Assembly: GCF_031455295.1 (NCBI RefSeq)
Contig: NZ_JAVDSL010000002.1
Span: 1 to 64,000 of the forward strand
Origin: Leifsonia sp. 1010
GTDB taxonomy: Bacteria > Actinomycetota > Actinomycetes > Actinomycetales > Microbacteriaceae
Reading direction: 5' to 3'
DNA: 64,000 bases
Positions 42,107 to 50,749 of this stretch are shown piece after piece (positions within the stretch are counted from its first letter, which is position 1; each line of letters begins with the position of its first letter). A program made the position numbers and the translations under genes. Below the pieces are notes generated by a model, which was not told where the DNA came from, searched no databases, and worked only from the letters and a program-made list of their open reading frames with translations.

Positions 42107-43415
42107 TTCCGCCCCTCCTTCCGTTCACGATGCGGATGCTTCCGGTCTGGTCGGACGGCGCCGTGCGTTTCACGGGCTCGTCCTCGTCTTGACTTCGCCA
42201 ATCGTCGGGGAGCAGATAGTCGAGGATGTCGTCGATGGTCACCACCCCGACGAGACGATGCTTGTCGTCGACCACGGGGACCGAGACGAGGTTGTACGAG
42301 GCGAGGATGCGCGAGACCTCGGCGGCGGACGTGTCGGCCGTGACCGGCTCCAGGCTCGGGTCGAGCAGGGTGCCGAGCCGCACGTGCGGGGGATAGCGCA
42401 GCATCCGCTGGAAGTGCACGACGCCCAGGAATCGGCCGGTCGGCGGCTCGTACGGCGGCAGGGTCACGCACACCGCGGCGCCGAGCGCCGGCGCCAGCTC
42501 GTGGCGGCGGATCAGGGCGAGGCCCTCCGCCACCGTCGCGTCGGCCGAGACGATGATCGGCTCGGTCGTCATCAGACCGCCCGCGGTGTCCGGGTTGTAG
42601 CTGAGGAGCATGCGGACGTCGTCCGCCTCCTCCGGCTCCATGAGCTCCAGCAGGTGCTCGCCGCGCTCGTCGGAGAGCTGGGCGATCAGGTCGGCTGCGT
42701 CGTCCGGCTCCATCTGGTCGAGCACATCCGCGGCGCGGTCGTCGTTCAACTGGGCGAGGATCTGCACCTGCTCGCTCTCCGGCATCTCCTCCAGCACATC
42801 GGCGAGACGGTCGTCCGGCAACTCCTCCGCGACCTCCAGCATCCGCTGCTGAGGGAGGTCGAGGAGGGTGTTCGCGAGGTCGGCGGGCTTCAGCTCCGAG
42901 TAGGTGGCGATGAGCTGCTCGGCCGACTGCGCCTCACCGAGCTTCTGCTTCTCGCGCACCTCGTTCCAGGTCACGAACGTCGTCGCGCCCTTGGCGAAGG
43001 GGGAGCCGCCGGCCTTGGGCTTGCGGACGAACAGCTGGCTGACCGCCCAGTCGCCGGTCTCGGTCTCCTCGATCGCGACGTCCTCGATGGTGGCCTCGCC
43101 ACCGCCGTCGGCGAATACCACGCGACGGCCGAGGAGCTCGGCGATCACGCGCACCTCGCCGCCGCGCTGCTCGAAGCGGCGCATGTTGATGATGCCGTTC
43201 GTGATGATCTGCCCGCTGCCGATGCTGGTGACCCGCCCGATGGACAGGAACACGCGGCGCTTCCCGGGGATCTCGACGATCAGCCCGACGACGCGGGGCG
43301 GGTCGTTCTTGCGGTACACGACCAGGACGTCTCTGACCTTGCCGACCCGGTCTCCGACGGGATCGAACACGGTCGTCCCGGCGAGGCGGGCGACGAAGAC
43401 TCTGGGCGAACTCAC
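42093..43415 (-). CDS. MgtE-N/CBS domain protein without membrane domain
   Basis: A soluble 440-residue protein. Residues about 1-80 resemble a PRC-barrel (FDPVGDRVGKVRDVLVV, VGLIVEIPGKRRVFL); about 160-275 is an MgtE intracellular N domain of short helical repeats (LADVLEEMPESEQVQILAQLNDDRAADVLDQMEPDDAADL); about 285-405 holds two CBS motifs (MTTEPIIVSADATVAEG, ASYNLVSVPVVDDKHRLVGVVTIDDILD). The transport domain of MgtE is absent, so a magnesium- or nucleotide-sensing role is more likely. GTG 43415 has TAGGTT six bases upstream. Confidence 0.92.
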   Translation of the reverse strand: MSSPRVFVARLAGTTVFDPVGDRVGKVRDVLVVYRKNDPPRVVGLIVEIPGKRRVFLSIGRVTSIGSGQIITNGIINMRRFEQRGGEVRVIAELLGRRVVFADGGGEATIEDVAIEETETGDWAVSQLFVRKPKAGGSPFAKGATTFVTWNEVREKQKLGEAQSAEQLIATYSELKPADLANTLLDLPQQRMLEVAEELPDDRLADVLEEMPESEQVQILAQLNDDRAADVLDQMEPDDAADLIAQLSDERGEHLLELMEPEEADDVRMLLSYNPDTAGGLMTTEPIIVSADATVAEGLALIRRHELAPALGAAVCVTLPPYEPPTGRFLGVVHFQRMLRYPPHVRLGTLLDPSLEPVTADTSAAEVSRILASYNLVSVPVVDDKHRLVGVVTIDDILDYLLPDDWRSQDEDEPVKRTAPSDQTGSIRIVNGRRGGSGRR

Positions 43416-43421
43416 CCTGTT

Positions 43422-43427
43422 AACCTA
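43422..43427 (-). promoter_or_regulatory. Leaderless -10 box of the MgtE-N/CBS operon
   Basis: TAGGTT on the minus strand, six bases, then GTG 43415; it would drive the CBS protein, DUF1003 protein and mrp. Confidence 0.5.
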
Positions 43428-43491
43428 GCCCTCGCAGGTGAACGACGGCTGTTTCCGTGCCCTCTCGGAGCCTGGATGGAACAATGGGTGG

Positions 43492-44100
43492 ATGAGCACA
43501 CCTGGGCTGAACAACGGGCGCAACCGTATCCTCTTCCCGACCCTGCCGCGAGGCGAAGTGGTCGCCACCTTCGAGAGCTACCCGGAGGCGCAGGAGGCGG
43601 TCGACGTGCTGGCCCGCGCCGACTTCCCGGTCGACAAGGTCTCGATCGTCGGCAGCGACCTGAAGAGCGTCGAGCGTGTCACCGGCAAGCTGACCTGGGG
43701 CCGCGTCGCCCTTGCTGGGGCGGCGTCCGGTGCGTGGCTCGGCATCTTCTTCGGCCTGCTGCTCATCATCTTCTCGCCGTCGGTGAGCCTCGCGTTCGTG
43801 CTCGCCGCGCTGCTCCTCGGTGCGGGATTCGGGATGCTGTGGGGCATCGTCTCCTACGCCATCAACCGGCGTCGGCGTGACTTCACGTCGATCCAGCAGG
43901 TGATCGCGACCAGCTACTCGGTGCTCGTCGACTCGGAGCTGGGCAACCGCGCGCGCAACCTGCTCGCGAGCGGGGGAGCGGAGGAGCCCGCCGCAGCTCC
44001 CGGATGGACGCCGCCCGCGCAGCCGCAGCACCCGTCCGACCCGCCGCCCGCGCCTCCCGCGTCGGCAGGCGACGAGCGTCCCCCCGCGCCCCCCGCCTGA
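43492..44100 (+). CDS. Stress-protein-like membrane protein with Pro-rich tail
   Basis: A 202-residue protein. The N-terminal part (GEVVATFESYPEAQEAVDVLARADFPVDKVSIVGSDL) matches the small alpha/beta domain found in general stress protein 17M-type and heat-induced YflT proteins. Two adjacent helices follow (ALAGAASGAWLGIFFGLLLIIF and SLAFVLAALLLGAGFGMLWGIVSYAI), then a soluble segment and a Pro/Ala tail (about 168-202). It seems the counterpart of M. tuberculosis Rv1234. ATG 43492 has AACAAT six bases upstream, like trmB. Confidence 0.85.
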   Translation: MSTPGLNNGRNRILFPTLPRGEVVATFESYPEAQEAVDVLARADFPVDKVSIVGSDLKSVERVTGKLTWGRVALAGAASGAWLGIFFGLLLIIFSPSVSLAFVLAALLLGAGFGMLWGIVSYAINRRRRDFTSIQQVIATSYSVLVDSELGNRARNLLASGGAEEPAAAPGWTPPAQPQHPSDPPPAPPASAGDERPPAPPA

Positions 44101-44114
44101 CCACCTCCGCCGAA

Positions 44115-44163
44115 GTGCACGTCGTGGCGGCTATTTCGCGCGCGAAACAGCCACGACGTGCAC
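44115..44163. repeat. Inverted repeat GTGCACGTCGTGGC at convergent junction
   Basis: GTGCACGTCGTGGC (44115-44128) and GCCACGACGTGCAC (44150-44163), with further pairing TTTCGCG/CGCGAAA inside. It lies between the stress-like gene and convergent pepP and is the only copy of this arm in the window. Confidence 0.8.
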
Positions 44164-44164
44164 C

Positions 44165-45814
44165 TCAGCGCCGCGAGAGCCGCCGCACCCACGCCTCCAC
44201 ATCGTCCGCGGTGCGCGGGATGTCGGCGGAGAGGTTCTCGGCGCCGTCCTCGGTGACCAGGATGTTGTCCTCGATGCGCACGCCGATGCCGCGGAAGCTC
44301 TCGGGCACGGTGAGGTCGTCCGGCTGGAAGTACAGTCCCGGTTCGATCGTGAACACCATGCCGGGCTGCAGGACGCCGTCGAGGTAGAGCTCCCGGCGTG
44401 CCTGCGCGCAGTCGTGCACATCGAGCCCGAGGTGATGGCTCGTCCCGTGCACCATGTAGCGGCGGTGCTGCTGGTTCTCGACCTCCAGGGCCTCCTCGGC
44501 GCTGACCGGGAGCAGCCCCCATTCGGCGGTGCGCCGCGCGATGACCGCCATGGCGGTCGCGTGGATCTCGCGGAACCGGATGCCGGGCCGCACGATCGCG
44601 AACGCCGCGTCCGCCGCCTCTCGCACCGCCTCGTAGATCAGGCGCTGCGTCTCGGTGAAGGTGCCGTCGATGGGGAAGGTGCGGGTGATGTCGGCGGTGT
44701 AGTAGCTGTCCAGCTCGACGCCCGCATCCAGCAGGATGAGATCGCCCGGCACCACGGGGCCGTCGTTGCGCGTCCAGTGCAGGATGCACGCGTGCGGTCC
44801 GCTCGCCGCGATCGTGTCGTAGCCGACCGCGTTGCCGTCGGCGCGGGCGCGGCCGTAGAAGACACCCTCGACGAGCCGCTCGCCGCGCGGGTGCGCGGTG
44901 ATGCGCGGCAGGTCGGCGATCACGTCGTCGAAGCCGCGGGCGGTCGCCGCGACGGCGGCGCGGAGCTCGGCGATCTCGTACTCGTCCTTGACGAGGCGCA
45001 GCTCGGAGAGTTCGCGCGCCAGCCGGTCGTCCTCATCGTGGTCCTCGGGGTCGACGCCGGTGCCGGTGCCGATGCCGTCGCCGTCGCCGTCGCCGTCCGA
45101 ACCCTCTGCCAGCAGCAGGCGCGCCGCATCCACGTCGTCCGTGATGGCGCGGTCGGCCTCGCGCAGCACGACGGTGTCGCCGTCCACCGCGTCGAGCACC
45201 GAACGCACCTCGGCGATCCCGCGGGTGGTCAGCGCGAGGTCGCTGGCGACCTGCGCGAGCGACGGGCGGGGACCGATCCAGAACTCGCCGATCTCGGGGT
45301 TCGCGTAGAACTCGTCGGAGTCGCGGCCCGCGCGCTCCCGGAAGTACAGGGTCGCCTCGTGTCCCGACGCCGTCGGCTCCAGCACCAGGGCGCTGCCCGG
45401 CTCGGAGTCCGAACCCCAGCCCGTCAGGTACGCGAACGCCGAGTGCGCGCGGAACGGGTAGTCGGTGTCGTTGGAGCGCTGTGCGAGGCGCCCGGCCGGG
45501 ATGATGAGGCGCTTCCCCGGGAACAGCTCGGACACGCGCGCACGGCGGGCCGCGGCATACTGCGCCTGGCGGCGCGGCTCCGGGACGACCTCCGCACGCT
45601 CCGCCCATCCCGAGCCGATGTACTCGCGGAACGCGTCGGAACCGGGCGTCGTCGAGCGGTTCTGCGTCGCGCGCGGAGCCTCATCGGACTCGGCGGCGGC
45701 AGCCGTCTCGGTCGTCGTGGCGACCGCTGCGGCGGTCGGGTCGTCGACGGTGTCGGTCGCGATGTCGGCGTCTGCGGTGGCTGGCGTTGTCGGCTGGGAG
45801 GACATGGCGTCCAT
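44165..45814 (-). CDS. pepP: Aminopeptidase P family protein
   Basis: An M24B metallopeptidase that removes N-terminal residues before proline. The creatinase-like N domain spans about 70-260 and the pita-bread domain about 290-540. Metal ligands are visible: two Asp in LLDAGVELDSYYTADITRTFP, His in HGTSHHLGLDVHD, Glu in TIEPGLYF and Glu in VRIEDN. The first 60 residues are a disordered Ala/Thr/Asp tract. Between the domains is an Asp-Gly repeat (SDGDGDGDGIGTGTG) from a GTCGCC microsatellite near 45076-45098. Both ATG 45814 and 45805 are possible; GGTGGAAGA favours the first. Confidence 0.93.
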   Translation of the reverse strand: MDAMSSQPTTPATADADIATDTVDDPTAAAVATTTETAAAAESDEAPRATQNRSTTPGSDAFREYIGSGWAERAEVVPEPRRQAQYAAARRARVSELFPGKRLIIPAGRLAQRSNDTDYPFRAHSAFAYLTGWGSDSEPGSALVLEPTASGHEATLYFRERAGRDSDEFYANPEIGEFWIGPRPSLAQVASDLALTTRGIAEVRSVLDAVDGDTVVLREADRAITDDVDAARLLLAEGSDGDGDGDGIGTGTGVDPEDHDEDDRLARELSELRLVKDEYEIAELRAAVAATARGFDDVIADLPRITAHPRGERLVEGVFYGRARADGNAVGYDTIAASGPHACILHWTRNDGPVVPGDLILLDAGVELDSYYTADITRTFPIDGTFTETQRLIYEAVREAADAAFAIVRPGIRFREIHATAMAVIARRTAEWGLLPVSAEEALEVENQQHRRYMVHGTSHHLGLDVHDCAQARRELYLDGVLQPGMVFTIEPGLYFQPDDLTVPESFRGIGVRIEDNILVTEDGAENLSADIPRTADDVEAWVRRLSRR

Positions 45815-45860
45815 TCTTCCACCCGCTGGGCGTCATGCGCCCGGCCGGTCAGCGCCCTCC

Positions 45861-45866
45861 TAGGAT
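45861..45866 (+). promoter_or_regulatory. Leaderless -10 box of the PHP gene
   Basis: TAGGAT, seven bases, then ATG 45874. Confidence 0.5.
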
Positions 45867-45873
45867 GGTCACC

Positions 45874-46746
45874 ATGGCTGATGCGCGGCGGTTCCGAGGT
45901 CCCGTCGACCTGCACACGCACTCCAGCGTGTCCGACGGCACGGAGACCCCGGCCGAGCTCATCCGCGCCGCCGCCGACGCGGGGCTGGGCACCGTCGCGC
46001 TCACCGATCACGACTCGACGGCCGGGTGGGCGGACGCCGCGGCCGAGGCCGCACGCGTCGGCATCACGGTCATCCCGGGGATGGAGCTGTCGACCCGCAT
46101 CGAGTTCGCCAGCGTCCACATGCTCGGCTACCTCTTCGATCCGACCAACGAAGCGCTCGTCGCAGAGACCCGCCGCATCCGCGAGGGCCGGATGCGACGC
46201 GCCGAGGACATGGTGCGCCGCATCTCGGAGGACTACGACATCACGTGGGACGACGTCCTCGCGCAGGCGACGGAGGGCGCGACCGTCGGCCGGCCGCACA
46301 TCGCCGACGCGCTCGTCGCGCGCGGGCTCGCCTCGGACCGCAGCGCCGCGTTCGCCGGGATCCTGCACTGGCGGAGCGGCTATTTCCAGCCGCACTACGC
46401 GCCGGAGCCGCTGACCGGCGTCCGTCTCATCCGCGGGGCGGGGGGTCTGCCGGTACTGGCGCATCCCGCGACCGGCGGCCGGGGGCGCGTGATCCCGGAG
46501 GACCGGCTGCGGCGCCTGGTCGACGCCGGGCTCTTCGGACTGGAGCTCGACCACCGCGAGAACACCGCCGACGGCGTCGAACGGCTGCGGGAGCTCGCGG
46601 CCCGCTACGGCCTCCGCATCACCGGATCGAGCGACTACCACGGCGCAGGCAAGCCCAACCGGCTGGGGGAGAACACGACCGATCCGGCCGTCGTCGACGC
46701 GATGATCGAAGAAGCGACAGGCGCGGCGCCCTTCTACGCTCCGTGA
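45874..46746 (+). CDS. PHP domain phosphoesterase
   Basis: A 290-residue metal-dependent phosphatase or nuclease of the PHP family, like YciV/RNase AM, which removes nucleotides from pAp or RNA 5' ends. Metal motifs: His14 and His16 (VDLHTHS), Asp45-His46-Asp47 (ALTDHDS), Glu71 (PGMELS), His82 (VHMLGY), the later LAHP, and GSSDYHG near 250. The insert domain between (about 95-185) is typical of YciV. TAGGAT seven bases upstream supports the start. Confidence 0.93.
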   Translation: MADARRFRGPVDLHTHSSVSDGTETPAELIRAAADAGLGTVALTDHDSTAGWADAAAEAARVGITVIPGMELSTRIEFASVHMLGYLFDPTNEALVAETRRIREGRMRRAEDMVRRISEDYDITWDDVLAQATEGATVGRPHIADALVARGLASDRSAAFAGILHWRSGYFQPHYAPEPLTGVRLIRGAGGLPVLAHPATGGRGRVIPEDRLRRLVDAGLFGLELDHRENTADGVERLRELAARYGLRITGSSDYHGAGKPNRLGENTTDPAVVDAMIEEATGAAPFYAP

Positions 46747-46794
46747 CCACCAGCACGTAGCCTGGACCCCGGACATGACGTCGGGGCGAGAAGG

Positions 46795-47937
46795 ATGCGA
46801 GGTGCGCGAGTGAGACGGTTCTGGCGAGGATCGGCGGCCGCTGCCGCCCTGACGGCCGTCCTCGTCGTCGTTGCGGGCGTCACGCCCGCGAACGCCGACA
46901 GCTACCCGTCGTGGGACGACGTGCAGGCCGCGAAGAACAACGCCAGCGCGGCCCAGGCCGAGGTCGACCGGATCAACGGTCTGCTGACGGGTCTGCAGAC
47001 CGCCGCGAACGCCGCGGGCGACCTCGCCGTGAAGCGGCTGGGGGAGTACGGGACCGCCGAGGCCGCCCTGCAGACCGCGACCGCCAAGGCGCAGGGTCTG
47101 GCCGAGAAGGCGCACGAGGCATCGGCCCAGGCGGATGCGCTCAAGGCCCAGAGCGGCAAGCTCGCCGAGCAGCTCACCCGCGCGGGCACCTCATCCGTGT
47201 CGCTCCGGTTGTTCCTCAGCCCGAACGCGACGCGCTCCGACTCCCTGCTGTACCAGCTCGGCGCGGTGTCGAAGCTCGCCGACCAGGCCAGCTCGCTGTA
47301 CGCCAGGGCGAACGCGCAGAAGAACCTCGCCGCGTCGCTCAGCGAGCAGGCGACCACCGCCCAGAAGGTGCGCGATCAGCTCGCGGTGGATGCGAAGAAG
47401 GCTCTCGACGTCGCGACCGCGGCGAAGCAGGCGGCCGACGCCCAGCTGGCCGACCAGAAGAAGCACGCCGACACGCTGTACGCCCAGCTGGCGACCCTGA
47501 AGAACACCGAGGCGGCCGTCGAGAAGTCGTACGCCGAGGGGGAGGCCGCGAGACAGGCGGCCGAGGCGGCCGCGAACCCGGGCGGCGGGTCCGACGGGTT
47601 CGCCCCGCCTCCCGGCATGGTGGTCGATCCCGCGGGCGCCCAGGCGTACGCGGCCAGCCGCCTCCCGGCCTTCGGCTGGGGCGGTGAGCAGATGAGCTGC
47701 CTGATCAAGCTGTGGAACCATGAGTCCGACTGGCGGGCGGACGCGTACAACACGTCGAGTGGCGCGTACGGCATCCCGCAGGCCTGGCCCGCCAGCAAGA
47801 TGGCGTCGGCCGGCCCGGACTGGCTGACCAACCAGAACACGCAGGTCGACTGGGGCCTCGACTACATCAACCGCGCCTACGGCTCCCCGTGCGCCGCGTG
47901 GAACTTCGAGATGAGCCACGACCCCAACTGGTACTGA
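46795..47937 (+). CDS. Secreted coiled-coil protein with lysozyme-like domain
   Basis: A probable peptidoglycan hydrolase. Signal peptide about 1-34 ending ANA. A long Ala-rich coiled coil (about 40-265, resembling NlpC/P60 or RipC-type partners that hold the enzyme in check) and a Gly/Pro hinge (GGGSDGFAPPPG) lead to a C-terminal transglycosylase/aggregation-promoting-factor-like domain (about 285-380; CLIKLWNHESDWRADAYN with the catalytic-type Glu, SGAYGIPQAWPASKM). Two cysteines there may pair. Starts ATG 46795 (after GAGAAGG) and GTG 46810 are both possible. A -10-like TAGCCT occurs at about 46758. Confidence 0.88.
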   Translation: MRGARVRRFWRGSAAAAALTAVLVVVAGVTPANADSYPSWDDVQAAKNNASAAQAEVDRINGLLTGLQTAANAAGDLAVKRLGEYGTAEAALQTATAKAQGLAEKAHEASAQADALKAQSGKLAEQLTRAGTSSVSLRLFLSPNATRSDSLLYQLGAVSKLADQASSLYARANAQKNLAASLSEQATTAQKVRDQLAVDAKKALDVATAAKQAADAQLADQKKHADTLYAQLATLKNTEAAVEKSYAEGEAARQAAEAAANPGGGSDGFAPPPGMVVDPAGAQAYAASRLPAFGWGGEQMSCLIKLWNHESDWRADAYNTSSGAYGIPQAWPASKMASAGPDWLTNQNTQVDWGLDYINRAYGSPCAAWNFEMSHDPNWY

Positions 47938-47973
47938 GCGCGTCCCCCTCCCAAGCGCCCCAGCCCCAAGCAA

Positions 47974-48032
47974 ACAGCTCCTGAGTTTTTCGCTCCAATC
48001 CGCATGGATCGGGCGAAAAACTCAGGAGCTGT
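47974..48032. repeat. CCTGAGTTTTTCGC inverted repeat (copy 3)
   Basis: ACAGCTCCTGAGTTTTTCGC (47974-47993) and its exact complement (48013-48032) between two convergent genes, sharing the AGCTCCTGAGTTTTTCG core with the elements at 24654 and 40352. Confidence 0.8.
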
Positions 48033-48049
48033 TCGCGTGGGAGGCTGGG

Positions 48050-49561
48050 TCAGCTGGCGGGGGTGGTGGCGGAGCCGCCGCGCGAGCGACGACGGCGACG
48101 ACGCGGAGCGCTGTTGCCGTCGCGGTGCTGCGATCCGCCGCCGTCGTGCGTGCCGGCGGCCGGGGCCTTGGCCTCGCCGCCCTCCGACCCGGACCCATCG
48201 GGAGCCGTCGAGCCCTGCGATGCGCCCTGACCGGAGCCGCGCGTGCGGCGACGACGGCTGCTGCTCGAACGCTCCCCGCCCTCCGGGCCGGTGGAGTCGG
48301 TGCGGCCGCTGCGCGGCGACTCGGTCGCCTTCACGGCCGGGGTGGGCTTGAGCCGGCCCTTGACGCCCTGCGGGATGTCGAGGTCGGTGTAGAGGTGCGG
48401 CGACGACGAGTACGTCTCGGTCGGCTCCGGCTGCCCGAACTCGAGCGCCTTGTTGATGAGGGCCCACTTGTGCAGGTCCTCCCAATCGACGAACGTCACG
48501 GCGATACCGGTCTTGCCCGCCCGGCCGGTGCGGCCGGCGCGGTGCAGGTACGTCTTCTCGTCGTCCGGGATGGTGTGGTTGATGACGTGCGTCACATCGT
48601 CCACGTCGATGCCGCGGGCCGCGACGTCCGTGGCGATGAGGATGTCCTTCTTGCCCGCCTTGAACGCGGCCATGGCGCGCTCGCGCTGCTCCTGGTTGAG
48701 GTCGCCGTGCACGGCGGCGGCGTTGAAGCCGCGGTCGTTGAGCTCCTCGACCAACTTGGCGGCGGCGCGCTTGGTGCGGGTGAAGATCACGGTCTTGCCG
48801 CGGCCCTCGGCCTGCAGGATGCGGGCGATGACCTCGTCCTTGTCGAGCGAGTGGGCGCGGTAGATCAGGTGCTTGATGTTCGCCTGGATCTGGCCCTCGT
48901 CGGGGTCGGTCGCGCGGATGTGCACAGGGCGGGTCATGAACCGGCGCGCCAGCGCGACGATTGGGCCCGGCATGGTCGCCGAGAAGAGCATGGTGTGGCG
49001 CGTGGCCGGGGTCTGCGCGAACAGCTTCTCGATGTCGGCGAGGAAGCCGAGGTCAAGCATCTTGTCGGCCTCGTCGAGCACCATCTCCTGCACGCTGCCG
49101 AGGTTCAGCAGGCGCTGGCCGGCGAGGTCGAGGAGGCGCCCAGGGGTGCCGACGACGATCTGGGCGCCGCCCTTCAGCTGGGCGATCTGGCCTTCGTAGG
49201 CCTTGCCGCCGTAGATGCTGGCGATGGAAGTCGGGCGTCCGGCGGCGGCCGTCTCGAGGTCTTCGTAGACCTGGATGGCCAGCTCGCGGGTGGGCACGAC
49301 GACGAGTGCCTTCACGCCGGGCTCGGGGTTCGGGCCGAGGCGCTGGATCAGGGGGAGGCCGAAGCCGAGGGTCTTGCCCGTTCCGGTCTTCGCCTGGCCG
49401 ATGATGTCCTGGCCGGTGAGCGCGAGCGGGATGGTCTGCGTCTGGATGGGGAACGGCTCGATGATGCCCTTGGCGGCGAGCTGATCCACCATGTCCTGGT
49501 CGATGTTGAGTTCTGAGAAAGTCACTGGTGAATTGCCTGTCGATTCGATTGGAGTGTCCAC
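48050..49561 (-). CDS. rhlE: DEAD-box RNA helicase, RhlE type
   Basis: An ATP-dependent RNA unwinding protein for ribosome assembly or mRNA decay. From GTG 49561 (503 residues): Q motif FPIQTQTIPLAL, Walker A AKTGTGKT (57-64), PTRELAIQV, GTPGRLLDL, DEAD (163-166), SAT in LFSATMPG, and the second RecA domain with HRAGRTGRAGKTG. The last about 90 residues are a disordered Arg/Ser/Gly tail typical of actinobacterial RhlE. GTG 49525 (V-T-F-S-E-L) is an equally good start by homology. It is divergent from the ferritin-like gene, as in M. tuberculosis Rv3211/Rv3210c. Confidence 0.94.
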   Translation of the reverse strand: MDTPIESTGNSPVTFSELNIDQDMVDQLAAKGIIEPFPIQTQTIPLALTGQDIIGQAKTGTGKTLGFGLPLIQRLGPNPEPGVKALVVVPTRELAIQVYEDLETAAAGRPTSIASIYGGKAYEGQIAQLKGGAQIVVGTPGRLLDLAGQRLLNLGSVQEMVLDEADKMLDLGFLADIEKLFAQTPATRHTMLFSATMPGPIVALARRFMTRPVHIRATDPDEGQIQANIKHLIYRAHSLDKDEVIARILQAEGRGKTVIFTRTKRAAAKLVEELNDRGFNAAAVHGDLNQEQRERAMAAFKAGKKDILIATDVAARGIDVDDVTHVINHTIPDDEKTYLHRAGRTGRAGKTGIAVTFVDWEDLHKWALINKALEFGQPEPTETYSSSPHLYTDLDIPQGVKGRLKPTPAVKATESPRSGRTDSTGPEGGERSSSSRRRRTRGSGQGASQGSTAPDGSGSEGGEAKAPAAGTHDGGGSQHRDGNSAPRRRRRRSRGGSATTPAS

Positions 49562-49637
49562 GCCCTGTTTCTCTGTCGCAGGCGTAGGGCCGTCGATCCT
49601 GCGCCGACGGCGTCCCCAGCCTACTGGACGGTCCCGA

Positions 49638-49643
49638 TACACT
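49638..49643 (+). promoter_or_regulatory. Leaderless -10 box of the ferritin-like gene
   Basis: TACACT, seven bases, then GTG 49651. Confidence 0.45.
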
Positions 49644-49650
49644 GCTGAGC

Positions 49651-50367
49651 GTGTCGACTTGGTTCACCCGGCGACGGCCTTCCGTCGAGCTCCCGCGCCT
49701 GACTCCGCGGGCGCGCACGCTGCCGACCGTCCGCGTCGACCTGCACGAGGTGATGCCGGATCTGCTGCCCTACCTGGGTCAGTCCGCGTACCTCCAGCTC
49801 GAGCAGTTCGAGACGCTGTCGCGCGTCGCGGCCGAGGCGGAAGACCTTCACGCGAAGGGCCTCATCTCGGCGGCCGCCGGTCACGCCCTGTCGAAGCATC
49901 AGGGGATCGTGGCCGAGATCCGGCGCCGAGGGGACGACCCGGCCGACGCCATGAAGCCGTTCGCGGATGAGATCGAGGGCTTCAGCGCGCTCATCGTCGG
50001 CGCGGACTGGCGCGAGACACTGCTCTCCGCCCTCGTGACGGGCGGCCTGCTCGACGACTTCTTCATCCGGCTCGCCGCCGGACTGCCGGGCGACGTCGGA
50101 CCGCGCCTCGCGCACCTGCTCGGCTCGGAGTCCGGGCAGGAGGGCGTGCTGGAGGTGCTCCGCGCGCAGATCGCGGCCGACCCGCTGCTCGCGTCGCGGC
50201 TCGCGATGTGGGGCAGGAGGCTCGTCGGCGACACGCTGCTCGTAGCGCGCTCCGCGCTGCACCTCTCGGGGAACAGGATCGCCGACGATGCGCGCATCGA
50301 GCCGATCTTCACGGAGCTGATCGCCGCGCACACGCGCCGGATGGATGCGCTCGGCCTGACCGCCTAG
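49651..50367 (+). CDS. Ferritin-like fold protein
   Basis: A 238-residue, mostly helical protein of the ferritin-like superfamily, close to the actinobacterial group placed beside rhlE; sometimes compared with the tRNA hydroxylase MiaE. Possible metal residues lie in YLQLEQFETLSRVAAEAEDLHAKG (Glu, Glu) and SKHQGIVAEI, and in a second pair of helices (GSESGQEGVLEVLR). Whether it binds iron cannot be told from sequence. It has no membrane segment. Confidence 0.82.
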   Translation: MSTWFTRRRPSVELPRLTPRARTLPTVRVDLHEVMPDLLPYLGQSAYLQLEQFETLSRVAAEAEDLHAKGLISAAAGHALSKHQGIVAEIRRRGDDPADAMKPFADEIEGFSALIVGADWRETLLSALVTGGLLDDFFIRLAAGLPGDVGPRLAHLLGSESGQEGVLEVLRAQIAADPLLASRLAMWGRRLVGDTLLVARSALHLSGNRIADDARIEPIFTELIAAHTRRMDALGLTA

Positions 50368-50373
50368 GCCGCG

Positions 50374-50440
50374 ACATTCGTGCCGAATGTGCGCTCAGCG
50401 TGGGCGATAACGCACATTCGTGCCGAATGTGCGCTCAGCG
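50374..50440. repeat. 27-base direct repeat with ACATTCGTGCCGAATGT palindromes
   Basis: ACATTCGTGCCGAATGT followed by GCGCTCAGCG occurs twice (50374-50400 and 50414-50440), around GGGCGATAACGC. The palindrome is the same as in the element at 18966. It begins seven bases after the ferritin-like gene and runs six bases into the end of the convergent membrane protein gene. Confidence 0.8.
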
Positions 50441-50737
50441 CGCGACGGCGCCCTTCGCCAGCGCGTGCAGCATGCGGTCGTCGTTGGCGGCGCGGACTCG
50501 GCCGATCAGCAGGTCGGCGACGGCGACGATGAGCGCGGTGCCGAGGAGGGTGATCCACCAGATCCAGCCGCCGTCCCACTTCAGGCCGGCCCAGGTGAGC
50601 GCCACCCAGAGCACGGCCGACGAGACGACGCCGACGGCCGGGATGAGCACGGAGCCGTGCGTGTGACGGTTCGGCAGCAGATAGCGTCCGGCCAGGCCGA
50701 TGATGGCCCCGCCGAGGACGACGAAGAGCAGTTCCAC
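50435..50737 (-). CDS. Small membrane protein, 100 aa
   Basis: Three hydrophobic segments (LLFVVLGGAIIGLAGRYLL, VLIPAVGVVSSAVLWVALTWAG, IWWITLLGTALIVAVADLLI) and a short cationic tail. The first helix with GGAIIGLAGR loosely recalls GlsB/YeaQ-type stress membrane proteins. In M. tuberculosis a small gene (Rv3209) occupies this place, but similarity is not evident. The GTG start has TAGCCT six bases upstream and no ribosome site. Confidence 0.75.
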   Translation of the reverse strand: MELLFVVLGGAIIGLAGRYLLPNRHTHGSVLIPAVGVVSSAVLWVALTWAGLKWDGGWIWWITLLGTALIVAVADLLIGRVRAANDDRMLHALAKGAVAR

Positions 50738-50743
50738 GAGTGG

Positions 50744-50749
50744 AGGCTA
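50744..50749 (-). promoter_or_regulatory. Leaderless -10 box of the small membrane protein
   Basis: TAGCCT on the minus strand, six bases, then GTG 50737. It overlaps the stop of the DUF3107 gene. Confidence 0.45.
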
